Of a stretch of DNA of 64,000 nucleotides, positions 53,476 to 62,680 are shown piece after piece; the first letter of the stretch is position 1; the number at the start of each line of letters is the position of its first letter. Both the position numbers and the translations under genes were made by a program. Source of the stretch: Streptomyces sp. NL15-2K (GTDB lineage Bacteria > Actinomycetota > Actinomycetes > Streptomycetales > Streptomycetaceae); NCBI RefSeq assembly GCF_030551255.1, contig NZ_CP130630.1:6057501-6121500 (forward strand). The letters are read 5' to 3'. The notes beneath the pieces were generated by a model. That model saw only the letters and a list, made by a program, of their open reading frames with translations. It ran no database searches and had not been told where the DNA came from.

Positions 53476-53820
53476 TCAGCTGGAACCGTCGGGCTCGGGC
53501 CCTTCCTTGGTGGCGCGGCGGTACTCGGCGTTGATGCGCTGCGCTTCCTCGAGCTGGTCCTCAAGGATGACGATGCGGCAGGCAGCCTCGATCGGGGTCC
53601 CTTTGTCGACCAGCTCGCGGGCGCGAGCTGCGATCCGCAGCTGGTAGCGGGAGTACCGCCGGTGTCCGCCTTCCGAGCGGAGCGGAGTGATCAGGCGGGC
53701 CTCACCGATGGCCCGGAGGAAGCCGGGGGTGGTGCCGAGCATTTCTGCGGCCCGGCCCATCGTGTACGCGGGGTAGTCGTCGTCGTCCAGACGACCGCTG
53801 AGCGGAGTATCTGCTGTCAT
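53476..53820 (-). CDS. MerR-family transcriptional regulator
   Basis: A 114-aa protein from ATG 53820 (GAGGTGAA upstream). It has the MerR helix-turn-helix '[20 protein letters not shown]', '[20 protein letters not shown]' and a C-terminal helix for dimerisation '[20 protein letters not shown]'. There is no effector domain beyond the coiled coil. A 32-nt perfect palindrome lies 26 nt upstream of the start. The neighbourhood (GvpU-like, cold-shock genes) suggests a stress role; the ligand is not readable. Confidence 0.9.
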   Translation of the reverse strand: MTADTPLSGRLDDDDYPAYTMGRAAEMLGTTPGFLRAIGEARLITPLRSEGGHRRYSRYQLRIAARARELVDKGTPIEAACRIVILEDQLEEAQRINAEYRRATKEGPEPDGSS

Positions 53821-53845
53821 TTCACCTCGTTGTGCGACGCGTCGA

Positions 53846-53877
53846 GGGGCCCTGGTGCCGTACGGCACCAGGGCCCC
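53846..53877. promoter_or_regulatory. 32-nt perfect palindrome in the MerR 5' region
   Basis: GGGGCCCTGGTGCCG, central TA, then the exact complement. As RNA it would form a 15-bp hairpin ending 25 nt from the start codon; as DNA it could be an operator. From 53878 to 54423 no gene is recognised. Confidence 0.65.
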
Positions 53878-54423
53878 GAAGGAAGTTGAACACCATCTGT
53901 CGGCCCTACTGCTGTGCCGACCTTCTGTTTCCGCCACCGGCCCCGGGAGAGGGGCGGGAGTGCGGGGATCGCGGATTCGTGACCGGGGACCACCTTCCAA
54001 TCCGGGGTCTTGTGGTACCCGGCCGAATGCTCTCGGGCCGGGCGATCCTGATGGCGTCTGCTCCCTCCGTCCTTCCTCTGAATCAACCAGTTGGTGGTGC
54101 TGTCGGCGGCCCCTCAAGCTGCGAGCCACCCAGTGCGACTGTCAGTCCCGTCACCGTCCTGCGAACAACGTGGCTTCGGAACTCCACAGTCGCCCTGACC
54201 TGCGAACTTCGTGTACTGCTGCCCGCCAGTTCGTGTCTGCCGGGCCTCCTTGACCGTGTCTACGAAAGGAACCTTAACTAGATCACCGGCCAATGTCTAC
54301 TCTGGCAAGCACAGATTTCAGCTCTGTTGAGGCGTAAATTTTCTGCGACAGGCGGCAGCGCGGGCGCGGTGGAGCATGGGCTCCAGCGCCCGGATCCCTC
54401 ATCGCTGCATAAAATCGGCTCTC

Positions 54424-54798
54424 ATGTCGAAACCTGACGACCTGCTCGTGGACATTTCCGCCATGGTGGAGTCCGCGCAAAGCAATCAGATGTCGCTGAC
54501 GGTGGTGGTCGGCGGAGCTGTCATCACCGGCCGGCTGGCTCCCGAAGCCGTGTGGCGGGAGCGCGTGTCGGAGGTGCTGAAGGGCTCCGACCGTCTCGGT
54601 CCGTTCTCCGGTGTCTTCACAGCCGAACGGACCGAGGACCGCCCCGACCGCGGCGAGGCGCCCACGCATCTGCACTTCCATCTCGCCCGGATCCTGCAGG
54701 GCAGCGTCGGGATCCCCGAGACGGGGGGAATGTATCGGGTCGCGATCAGCGACGTCAGTGCCTGGACCGTGGGCGACTTCAGTTACTCCGAACGCTGA
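54424..54798 (+). CDS. GvpU-like gas-vesicle accessory family protein
   Basis: A 124-aa protein. The N-terminal 'LLVDISAMVESAQSNQMSLT' and 'VVVGGAVITGRLAPEAVW' follow the GvpU pattern of a helix followed by a beta-hairpin 'xSLTxxVxGxxITGxL'. The end 'ISDVSAWTVGDF' also fits. No other gvp genes are nearby, so it is probably a stand-alone relative. ATG 54424 has no clear Shine-Dalgarno sequence; ATG 54376 is an alternative. A strong terminator follows. Confidence 0.6.
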   Translation: MSKPDDLLVDISAMVESAQSNQMSLTVVVGGAVITGRLAPEAVWRERVSEVLKGSDRLGPFSGVFTAERTEDRPDRGEAPTHLHFHLARILQGSVGIPETGGMYRVAISDVSAWTVGDFSYSER

Positions 54799-54811
54799 GA
54801 CGCCCCACGAC

Positions 54812-54845
54812 GAGGGCCCTGCCGACGTGCGTCGGCAGGGCCCTC
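54812..54845. terminator. Bidirectional terminator after the GvpU-like gene
   Basis: A perfect 15-bp stem (GAGGGCCCTGCCGAC and complement) with GTGC loop between convergent genes. It also terminates the cold-shock operon from the other side. Confidence 0.8.
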
Positions 54846-54886
54846 ATCGCTGTTGCTGGTGTCGGCTTGCGCCGGTCCTCATGGTT

Positions 54887-55195
54887 TCAGGCGGTGGGCC
54901 CGCCGAGCAGGGCCGACGCGGTCTGCGACGGTGTGAGGGCGCGCGCGGTGGGCGCGGCCTCCTGGCCGTCGCGGCAGGTGAAGCCGAGGCGGCTCATGGC
55001 GCGGGTGACTTCACCGCTGGTGAAGTCACGGCGGTCCTGTCGGGTGATGACTTCGCCCACCTGCTTGACGGGGTACTGGCGGCGGCCGATGAGCACGGAC
55101 TCACCCGTGATGGGCTCGGGCTTGACGCCCTTCATGGAGGCCAGTACCTCACTCTTGGAGAGGTCGAACGGGAACCGGGCGATGACGCAGCGCAT
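54887..55195 (-). CDS. SCO5918-family protein
   Basis: A 102-aa protein starting 'MRCVIARFPFDLSKSEVLAS' with 'KGVKPEPITGESVLIGRRQY' and 'VGEVITRQDRRDFTSGEVTR'. I recognise this as the SCO5918 family, which sits downstream of the DEAD-box helicase and cold-shock genes in streptomycetes. ATG 55195 has GTGAGGC upstream. Function unknown, probably RNA- or stress-related by context. Confidence 0.8.
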   Translation of the reverse strand: MRCVIARFPFDLSKSEVLASMKGVKPEPITGESVLIGRRQYPVKQVGEVITRQDRRDFTSGEVTRAMSRLGFTCRDGQEAAPTARALTPSQTASALLGGPTA

Positions 55196-55245
55196 GATGC
55201 CTCACAGGGAAGGGGAACGAGTACGGGGCTGATCGGGTGAGGCGG

Positions 55246-55557
55246 TCAGGAGGAGAGCGTGAGCACGCCCAGGGCGCGGCCACCGGCGCCGAGGATGTCC
55301 CGTAGACGGATCCGGTCCGTGTAGGTGCAGCTGTCGCGGACGACGGCGAGCTGGGCCCGGGTGATCGAGCTCGTCCACTGTTCGTCCTCGTCGCAGAGGA
55401 ACAGATATCCGACACGGGCACTGGCCATGACGGACAGGGCCACCTCGACGGTCATGTCGTCAGGGACCCGCAGTCCGGAAACGCCGATCGCGTCGACCAC
55501 GGTCGGGGGCGCGGACGCGGGGTCCGCAGGGCGCTGCAGCATCTGAACCGGCGTCAA
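55246..55557 (-). CDS. CBS-domain-like protein of the cold-shock operon
   Basis: The best start is TTG 55557, 7 nt after AGGAGG (complement of 55565-55570); the ATG at 55611 lacks such a site. The 103-aa product shows a CBS-like order: 'VVDAIGVSGLRVPDDMTVEV', 'ALSVMASARVGYLFLCDEDE', 'ITRAQLAVVRDS' and 'IRLRDILG'. A single CBS-type module may sense adenosyl ligands as a dimer. It lies between the helicase gene and the SCO5918-type gene, the same order as in other streptomycetes. Confidence 0.7.
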   Translation of the reverse strand: MTPVQMLQRPADPASAPPTVVDAIGVSGLRVPDDMTVEVALSVMASARVGYLFLCDEDEQWTSSITRAQLAVVRDSCTYTDRIRLRDILGAGGRALGVLTLSS

Positions 55558-55618
55558 AGTGGAGCCTCCTGTGAGGACGGGCCTGCGAAGTCGGGTGAGT
55601 TTTTCGCCCACGAGGGTT

Positions 55619-57178
55619 CTAGGCCGCCCGGTTGGAGCCGGACGGGTTGGAAGCGGACGGCCGCTGTGCCGTGCGGCCTGCCGCCTCGCCGGTGGACCGG
55701 CCCTGGACGGCGCCGCGCCCGCGGCCGCGGCGGCGGCCCCGGGACGGGGACGAGGAAGAGGCGCCGCGCCGGGCGCGTTCCACGACCGGCATCGCGATGG
55801 TGACCGGGATGCCCGAGGGAGCCTGAGCGCCTGTGATGCGGCTCAACTCAGCTTCACCCGAGTTCACTTGGGTGATCCGGGGGGTGATTCCGGCGGCAGC
55901 CATCAGGCGGCTCATGTCGCGGCGCTGGTTGGGGACCACCAGGGTGACGACGCTGCCGGACTCGCCGGCGCGTGCCGTGCGGCCGCCACGGTGCAGATAG
56001 TCCTTGTGGTCGCTGGGCGGATCGACGTTCACGACCAGATCGAGGTTGTCGACGTGGATTCCGCGCGCCGCGACATTGGTCGCCACCAGTACTGTCACAT
56101 GCCCGGTCTTGAACTGGGTCAGGGTCCGTGTGCGCTGGGGCTGGGACTTGCCGCCGTGCAGGGCGGCGGCGCGGACGCCGTTGTTCAGCAGATGCTCGGT
56201 CAGCCGGTCCACCGCGTGCTTGGTGTCCAGGAACATGAGCACCCGGCCCTCGCGTGCCGCGATCTCGGTGGTGGTCCGATGCTTGTCGGCGCCGCGTACG
56301 TGGAGTACGTGGTGCTCCATGGTGGTGACCGCGCCCGCGGACGGGTCGACGGAGTGGACCACCGGGTCGGTCAGGTAGCGGCGGACCAGCAGGTCGACGT
56401 TGCGGTCCAGGGTGGCCGAGAAGAGCATCCGCTGCCCGTCGGGACGCACTTGGTCGAGCAGTGCGGTGACCTGGGGCATGAACCCCATGTCGGTCATCTG
56501 GTCGGCCTCGTCGAGGACGGTGATGGCGACGCGGTCGAGTCGGCAGTCGCCGCGGTCGATGAGGTCCTTGAGCCGGCCCGGCGTGGCGACGACGACCTCC
56601 GCACCGGAACGCAGTGCACCGGCCTGCCTGCCGATCGACATCCCGCCGACCACGGTGGTCACCCGCAGCCGCACTGCGCGGGCGTACGGAGTGAGCGCGT
56701 CGGTGACCTGTTGGGCGAGCTCGCGGGTGGGTACGAGGACGAGGGCCAGCGGCTGCCGGGGCTCGGCGCGCTGACCGGCCGTACGGGCGAGGAGCGCGAG
56801 GCCGAAGGCGAGGGTCTTGCCCGAACCGGTGCGGCCACGGCCGAGTACGTCGCGGCCCGCGAGGGAGTTCGGCAGGGTCGCCGCCTGGATCGGGAACGGC
56901 GCTGTCACGCCCTCGTGGCCGAGCGCGGCCAGCAACTGCGCCGGCATGGCGAGTTCGGCGAACGTCTCGACGGCGTCGAGCGCGGGGGTGATCGTCTTCG
57001 GCAGTGCGAACTCGCCCTGAAGCGCGGCCTGTCGACGTCCGTGACCTTCGGGACGGCGCGGGGCACCGGAGCGGCCGGGGGCCGCAGATGTGGATCCGTA
57101 GCGGCTGCCGCCCCTTGTCGAGCCGGAGCCTCCGGCGCGAGTGCGGACGAAGCGATCGTTTGTACGCGTGCGGTTCAT
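55619..57178 (-). CDS. DEAD-box RNA helicase
   Basis: A 519-aa helicase from ATG 57178 (AGGAAGG upstream). It contains Q-motif 'PFPIQAATLP', Walker A GRTGSGKT, 'VPTRELAQQV', DEAD in 'ITVLDEADQM', SAT 'MLFSATLDR', and the C-terminal 'TNVAARGIHVDNLDLVVNVD' and 'HRGGRTARAGESGS'. The basic N-terminal 60 residues and the Arg/Gly/Ser-rich tail are RNA-binding. It should unwind cold-stabilised RNA together with CspA. Operon order: CspA, helicase, CBS, SCO5918-type. Confidence 0.93.
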   Translation of the reverse strand: MNRTRTNDRFVRTRAGGSGSTRGGSRYGSTSAAPGRSGAPRRPEGHGRRQAALQGEFALPKTITPALDAVETFAELAMPAQLLAALGHEGVTAPFPIQAATLPNSLAGRDVLGRGRTGSGKTLAFGLALLARTAGQRAEPRQPLALVLVPTRELAQQVTDALTPYARAVRLRVTTVVGGMSIGRQAGALRSGAEVVVATPGRLKDLIDRGDCRLDRVAITVLDEADQMTDMGFMPQVTALLDQVRPDGQRMLFSATLDRNVDLLVRRYLTDPVVHSVDPSAGAVTTMEHHVLHVRGADKHRTTTEIAAREGRVLMFLDTKHAVDRLTEHLLNNGVRAAALHGGKSQPQRTRTLTQFKTGHVTVLVATNVAARGIHVDNLDLVVNVDPPSDHKDYLHRGGRTARAGESGSVVTLVVPNQRRDMSRLMAAAGITPRITQVNSGEAELSRITGAQAPSGIPVTIAMPVVERARRGASSSSPSRGRRRGRGRGAVQGRSTGEAAGRTAQRPSASNPSGSNRAA

Positions 57179-57391
57179 GCGGGACCTTCCTTGATGTGGC
57201 ACGTATCAAGGAATTCCCGCAGCAAATGAGCAGCGCGGAGAATCGCGAGAACGAGCCGAAGACAATGCGGGATCGAATTGGATCCGCGGGAGACATGCAG
57301 GAGAAATGCGGGATACGTGCAGGGGATGCGCAGGGGATATGTCTCTGGCGGAGTGGAGCGCCTGCACCTGCGCCTGCGTCTGAAAATCAAT

Positions 57392-57428
57392 CAGCTGGGG
57401 CCCGCACCCAAGGTGCGGGCCCCAGCTG
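57392..57428 (-). terminator. Strong hairpin after the CspA gene
   Basis: A perfect 17-bp stem (CAGCTGGGGCCCGCACC and complement) with a CAA loop, 17 nt after the CspA stop and before the helicase. On the minus strand it is followed by ATTGATTTTC, so it looks like an intrinsic terminator. Confidence 0.85.
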
Positions 57429-57445
57429 CGAAGTACGTGCCGACG

Positions 57446-57900
<455 letters not shown>

Positions 57901-58080
57901 CATTTCTCATTTCGTGGTCACAGATATTGGCTCGCCCGGACCGCAGCGTTTCTGCCGACGGGCCGTGCGGGCGGCGTCACGCATCCCCGTGAGGCGCGAT
58001 ACGCCCCGGTATGCGGGTCTTCATCCCTACGTGCGCGGGTACCCGGCGTTGTGCGCGACGACCGCAAGCGAGGAGGAACC

Positions 58081-58557
58081 ATGAGCACGGTGAAGGACAC
58101 GGTGGACGTCGAGGTGCCCGTACACACGGCCTACAACCAGTGGACCCAGTTCGAGGAGTTCCCGAACTTCATGGAGGGCGTCGAGGAGGTGCGGCAGCTC
58201 GACGACCGGCACAACCACTGGACCACCAGGATCGGCGGGGTGCGGCGCGAGTTCGACACCGAGATCGTCGACCAGCTGCCGGACGACCGGATCACCTGGC
58301 GGGCCGTCGGCGGCGAGGTCCAGCAGCGGGGATCCGTGAGGTTCGAGCGGCTGGACGACACCCATACCCGGGTGGAGCTCGTGATGGACGTCGAGCCTTC
58401 CGGCATGGCCGAGAAGGGCGCGGACATGATCGGCATGATCGACCGCCGGGTGAAGGGAGATCTGCACCGCTTCAAGGACTACATCGAAGGGCGCGGGGGA
58501 GAGACGGGTGCCTGGCGAGGACGCATCCGCCCCGAGGACCCCGGTTCGCCCCTCTGA
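58081..58557 (+). CDS. SRPBCC/polyketide cyclase-dehydrase family protein
   Basis: A 158-aa protein from ATG 58081, 6 nt after GAGGAGG. It shows the START/SRPBCC pattern: 'VKDTVDVEVPVHTAYNQWTQ', 'FEEFPNFMEGVEEVRQLDDR', 'ITWRAVGGEVQQRGSVRFER' and a long C-terminal helix 'VKGDLHRFKDYIEGRG'. Proteins of this kind bind hydrophobic ligands; the ligand here is not known. It is a single-gene unit. Confidence 0.85.
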   Translation: MSTVKDTVDVEVPVHTAYNQWTQFEEFPNFMEGVEEVRQLDDRHNHWTTRIGGVRREFDTEIVDQLPDDRITWRAVGGEVQQRGSVRFERLDDTHTRVELVMDVEPSGMAEKGADMIGMIDRRVKGDLHRFKDYIEGRGGETGAWRGRIRPEDPGSPL

Positions 58558-58795
58558 CAAGCGAAGACGGCGGTTCGGGCCAGGGCGCTCACGCGGAGCC
58601 GCCGCCCGGTGGTCGCACCACAGTGAAGTGATGCAGCGGTCCCCCTGATATTCCGGTCCTCAATTGTCACTGGCATGCCATACGCTGCCTTCCTGGGCAG
58701 CGTCCACACACCCGTAGCCGGTGTGAGGGGGGACGCGCGGCCCGCTCATTTCCGCCCGGCGACCACCGGGCTTCTCTGTGGGGGTACACATCACT

Positions 58796-60769
58796 GTGCG
58801 CAGGCGCAGCATTTCGACCGCGACCGCACTCGCGGTCGTTCTCAGTTCCGCGGCCCTGGCCGTGGGCACGGCGGGGCCGGCGGGGGCCGACTCCGCGAAG
58901 ATCCTTCCGGTGAAATCGGTCGGCGACATCGTCGTGGACGGCGCCCACCAGCGCGTCTACGTCTCCGACCCGACCGGCGGCAAGATCGTCGTCACCGACT
59001 ACGCGGGCGCCGTCAAGGCGACCCTCACCGGACTGGCCGGAGTGACCGGCCTGGCGCTGTCCGCCGACTCCGGGCAGGTGTACGCGGCGGTCAAGAACAG
59101 CGACCGGATCGTCTCGGTGGAGACACGGACGTACACGCAGACCGCGAGCTACCCGCTGGCGGGCGCGGACGCACCGGCCGACGTGGAGGTCGTGGACGGC
59201 CGTATCTGGTTCGGCTACGGCTCGAACCTCGGATCCCTCGACGTGTCCGGCGCCGAGCCCGTCGTACGGCTCGACCAGGAGGGGGACGTCGACTTCTTCA
59301 GCGGCTCGATGTTCCTGGGGGCCGACCCGGCTGTGCCGGGTGTCCTGGTGGCGGGGGCCGGCGGCAGGCTCGCCGTGTACGACGTCTCCGCCGACGGGGC
59401 CGCGCTGCGGGTCAAGGGCGACATGGACACCGCCGTGAAGCAGCTGGACCTGACGCCCGACGGCAACCAGGTCCTGACCTCGTGGGACGGCACCGGCGAC
59501 GGCTACGGCCTGCCCGCCTACTCCACCACCGACCTGACCGAGGTGGCGAGTTACCCGATCGACGCCTACCCGAACGCCGTGGCCGTCGCGCCCAACGGCA
59601 GCATCGCGGGCGGCAGCTCCTCGGGGTACGAACCCGACGTCCATATCCACCGGCCCGGTGACCTCAAGCCGACACGGGAGTACGACTTCCCCAACACCGG
59701 CGACAGCAGCGGCGCCGACACCCTCGTGGACGGAGCGCTGGCCTGGGCGCCGGACGCGAGCCGCGTCTTCGCCGTGTCCGTGAACACCTACGGCACGTAC
59801 ACGCTGCGTGCCCTGACCGACCCCACCAAGGAGCTGCCCACCCTCACGGTGTCGGCCCCCGCCAAGGCGGAACGGGCCAAGAAGCTCACCGTCACCGGCA
59901 AGCTGACCTCGAAGACGCGCCTCGCCGCGGGCACCAGCCTGAAGGTGACCCGCACGGACCTCGAGTCGCCGAACGGCAAGGCACTGGCAGCCGTCACGAC
60001 GAAGGCCGACGGCGGCTTCTCCTTCACGGACACCCCGCCCGCCGGCGGCAAGGTCACCTACAAGGTGTCCTACGCGGGCGACGCCACGCACGCCGCGGCC
60101 TCCGGTGCGGACGCGGTGCAGGTCTCCCGCAAGGCGACCACGCTGACGCTGAACAACAACGGCAAGCTGTACTCGTACGGCAAGGACGTCACCTTCACCG
60201 CGCACCTCGGCACGACGCACAAGAACCGCACCGTCGCGATCTACGCGGACCCCTTCGGTTCCGACAAGCCGAAGAAGCTGCTGAAGAAGGCCAAGGTCAA
60301 CTCCAGCGGCAACCTCTCGGCCACCGTCGACATGACCCGTGACACCGCCGTCACCGCCGTCTTCGACGGCGACGCCCGCTACGCGCCCAAGACCGTGAAG
60401 TCGACCGGGTACGCCAAGGCGAAGATCTCCACCACCGTCTCCAAGCACTACAGGACGGGCAAGATCGGCTCCACGACGTACCACTACTTCCGCAAGAACA
60501 CCGACCCGTTGTTCACCACGACGATGAACTACTACTCGGGCCGCGACCAGCGGCTCCAGATCCAGGTCTACTACCAGGGCTCCTGGGTCGACTCCGGGTC
60601 CCAGTACTTCGCCCTGGCCACCAACGGCAAGTCGGCCGTGAGACTGGACGCGCCGGGCGAGTCCGGCATCCGCGCCCGCATGCGCTCGTCGTACATCAAC
60701 GGCTCCTCCGGCGACACCGTCAACTCCACGACCCACGGCGCCTGGAAGTACCTCACCTTCACCAACTGA
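58796..60769 (+). CDS. Secreted beta-propeller protein with Ig-like repeats
   Basis: A 657-aa protein. GTG 58796 starts 'MRRRSISTATALAVVLSSAA', a Sec signal peptide ending AGA-D; a GTG at 58778 lacks a Shine-Dalgarno sequence. Residues about 40-345 form a YVTN/NHL-like propeller ('HQRVYVSDPTGGKIVVTDYA' and 'NAVAVAPNGSIAGG'). Residues about 350-540 are two bacterial Ig-like domains ('LTVSAPAKAERAKKLTVTGK', 'GDATHAAASGADAV'). The C-terminus is a beta domain with aromatic residues. It resembles Streptomyces secreted wall-associated proteins of unknown function. Confidence 0.85.
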   Translation: MRRRSISTATALAVVLSSAALAVGTAGPAGADSAKILPVKSVGDIVVDGAHQRVYVSDPTGGKIVVTDYAGAVKATLTGLAGVTGLALSADSGQVYAAVKNSDRIVSVETRTYTQTASYPLAGADAPADVEVVDGRIWFGYGSNLGSLDVSGAEPVVRLDQEGDVDFFSGSMFLGADPAVPGVLVAGAGGRLAVYDVSADGAALRVKGDMDTAVKQLDLTPDGNQVLTSWDGTGDGYGLPAYSTTDLTEVASYPIDAYPNAVAVAPNGSIAGGSSSGYEPDVHIHRPGDLKPTREYDFPNTGDSSGADTLVDGALAWAPDASRVFAVSVNTYGTYTLRALTDPTKELPTLTVSAPAKAERAKKLTVTGKLTSKTRLAAGTSLKVTRTDLESPNGKALAAVTTKADGGFSFTDTPPAGGKVTYKVSYAGDATHAAASGADAVQVSRKATTLTLNNNGKLYSYGKDVTFTAHLGTTHKNRTVAIYADPFGSDKPKKLLKKAKVNSSGNLSATVDMTRDTAVTAVFDGDARYAPKTVKSTGYAKAKISTTVSKHYRTGKIGSTTYHYFRKNTDPLFTTTMNYYSGRDQRLQIQVYYQGSWVDSGSQYFALATNGKSAVRLDAPGESGIRARMRSSYINGSSGDTVNSTTHGAWKYLTFTN

Positions 60770-60788
60770 CGCCGGACCCAACCTCCGA

Positions 60789-60826
60789 ACCGGTACGGCT
60801 CCCGAGCTCACGGGGGCCGTACCGGT
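60789..60826. terminator. Bidirectional terminator between propeller and SDR genes
   Basis: The stem ACCGGTACGGC/GCCGTACCGGT (11 bp, extendable) lies in the gap between convergent genes. Confidence 0.8.
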
Positions 60827-60855
60827 GAGAAGCCGGCACCAGCCATCAGCCGCAG

Positions 60856-61644
60856 TCAGCTGGGGAACATTCCGGCGGTCGCGTTGACCCACGTGCCCGT
60901 GAGGGCGACACCGGCGTCGGAGGCGAGGAACGTCGCCAGCGCGGCGATGTCCGCGATCCGCGGCGAGCGCTTCGTCATCCGCAGACTGTCCAGGTGGGCG
61001 CGGATGCCCTGCACTGCGGCCTCGTCCATGGCCGGCGCACCGCCGGCGGTCAGCTTCTCGGGGGTCAGGGTGTCGGTGACACCGGCGGTCCAGATCCCGC
61101 AGACGCGGACGCCGGCCGGGCCGAGCTCCTGGGCCAGCTGGCGGATCAGCGCGTCGATCGCGCCGTCGGCCGCGGCGGTGCCGCCCATCATCGGGCTGCC
61201 GTTGGCGGATCCGCTGTCCAGGGAGAGGATCACGCCCGAGCCCTGCGCGGTCATCCGGCGCGCCGCGGCCCGGGCGGTGATGAACTGGCAGGTGATGCCC
61301 TGCACCACCGGGCGCGTGTAGTCCTCGACCGAGATCTCGGTCAGCGGTACGCCGTGGAGGTCCCCGCGCGACACGAGGTTGAGGGAGATGTCGATCCGGC
61401 CGGCCCGCTCGACGACCGACGCCGCGTGCGCCTCGACGGCCTCCTCGTCGCGGGCGTCGAGCACGTCGTACTCGGCCCCGGTCTCGGCGGCGGCCTTCTT
61501 GAGCGTGGCCTCCGTACGGCCGGCGAGGAACACCCGCGCCCCCGCCTCGACGTACGCCTTCGCGACGCCCGCACCGAGGGAACCGGCACCGCCGTAGACG
61601 ACCGCGACCTTGTCCTGCAGCGAGAGGGTGCTGATGTTCGCCAT
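60856..61644 (-). CDS. Short-chain dehydrogenase/reductase, catalytic Tyr/Lys absent
   Basis: A 262-aa SDR-fold protein from ATG 61644 (AGGAGTCG upstream). It has the dinucleotide motif 'VVYGGAGSLGAGVAKAYVEA' and a C-terminal 'FLASDAGVALTGTWVNATAG'. Where active SDRs have YxxxK, this one has 'GGTAAADGAIDALIR', so the Tyr and Lys are replaced. It may bind cofactor without normal catalysis. It lies 78 nt downstream of the C-terminal half of the split sigma-factor gene and was probably in its operon. Confidence 0.85.
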   Translation of the reverse strand: MANISTLSLQDKVAVVYGGAGSLGAGVAKAYVEAGARVFLAGRTEATLKKAAAETGAEYDVLDARDEEAVEAHAASVVERAGRIDISLNLVSRGDLHGVPLTEISVEDYTRPVVQGITCQFITARAAARRMTAQGSGVILSLDSGSANGSPMMGGTAAADGAIDALIRQLAQELGPAGVRVCGIWTAGVTDTLTPEKLTAGGAPAMDEAAVQGIRAHLDSLRMTKRSPRIADIAALATFLASDAGVALTGTWVNATAGMFPS

Positions 61645-61721
61645 GGTCTTCGACTCCTGGGGTGGGGGGCGCCGTGTGCGCCCGACACCCATGTGACGTA
61701 CCTGCCGGGAAAACTCATCGC

Positions 61722-62197
61722 TCAGAGCGTCATCGGCAGGCCGAACGCCGGGAACAGGTGGGGCTCGAAGGTGGTGATCTGGGCGACCCGCCCGTCCTCG
61801 ATGCGCAGTACGTCGATGAGCTGGGCCCGGAAGACGCTGGTCCCGGGCCGTTGCAGATAACCGGCCATCCCGAGCTGGCCGTTGACGCGCACGGGCAGGG
61901 TCCGCCAGTGGCCGACGAACATCGGGGACGCCGGATCGAGGTTCGGCCGTATGAACGCGAACATCGCGTCGCGGGAGGTGAACCAGAACGGGTTCGGCGG
62001 CATGGTGAGCACCACGTCCTCGCGCACCAGCTCGACCATGGCATCGATGTCGACCCGCGCGACCGCGTCCATGTAGCGCTGGAGCAGGGCCATGTCCTCG
62101 TCGCTGGGCCGGCCGGCCGACCAGTCCTCACGCCGCTCCGGCAGCGCCTGCCGCAGGGCCGACCGGCCGCGCTGGACCGCGCTGTTCGCCGAGGCGA
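61722..62197 (-). pseudogene. C-terminal half of a split TIGR02960-like sigma factor (sigma-4 end plus SnoaL domain)
   Basis: From the right edge of the 483-bp insertion the frame reads 'SANSAVQRGRSALRQALPER' and then a SnoaL-like domain ('YMDAVARVDIDAMVELVRED', 'LTMPPNPFWFTSRDAMFAFI'), ending at 61722. Joining the two sides with one copy of the 4-bp duplication restores 'LLGSSVASANSAVQRG', a normal sigma-4 helix. ATG 62093 could still start the SnoaL-only part. Confidence 0.85.
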
Positions 62198-62680
62198 GGG
62201 TCGTGCGCAGTGCTCCTGATGGCCTGTGGCTCCTTGGTGCGACTGGGTATCACGGGGTGGTGTTCACTGTGGTGCGATCAGGCTTATGTAGCACTTTCCG
62301 GTGACTGTTCATCGTGAGGTGCGGGAGCATGAACGTGCATTCGGTAGCGTGCGTGTCACTGCGAGGCCGGTGAGAGCAGCAGTCACGATTCCGGTCTCCT
62401 TGAGAATCCGCCCCGTGCCCAGGAAAGCGACGCGGGGTCCCCGCCCCGCCCGGGTCCACACCGGGCGGAAAGTGCCCGGCGGGGCGGATACCGCAGCCTC
62501 CGAATCGCCGCAGCCGGCGGCGCCACAGGCGGCAGGTACCGCACACGATGAGCACCCGCACCGCACCCGGCGGCGACGGCCCACGGTCCCACGGCAGGCG
62601 TCCAAACCCCGCCCAGCACGACGGACCACTTCCCGGCATCCAGGAAAACCCAGGATCACCCAGGGAACCTCAGCTCATCA
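62198..62680. mobile_element. 483-bp insertion splitting the sigma-factor gene, with 4-bp target duplication
   Basis: GCGA occurs at 62194-62197 and again at 62681-62684, and removing the segment plus one copy restores the sigma reading frame exactly. The ends GGGTCGTGCG and GCTCATCA do not form inverted repeats. Inside are a hairpin (CCGCCCGG/CCGGGCGG) and no convincing transposase; open frames lack codon bias. It looks like a non-autonomous insertion without terminal repeats. Confidence 0.8.

Noticed and set aside
62250..62639. ORF inside the 483-bp insertion as a possible transposase
   Set aside because: No DDE, Y1, DEDD or serine-recombinase motifs, and composition is that of a shadow frame.
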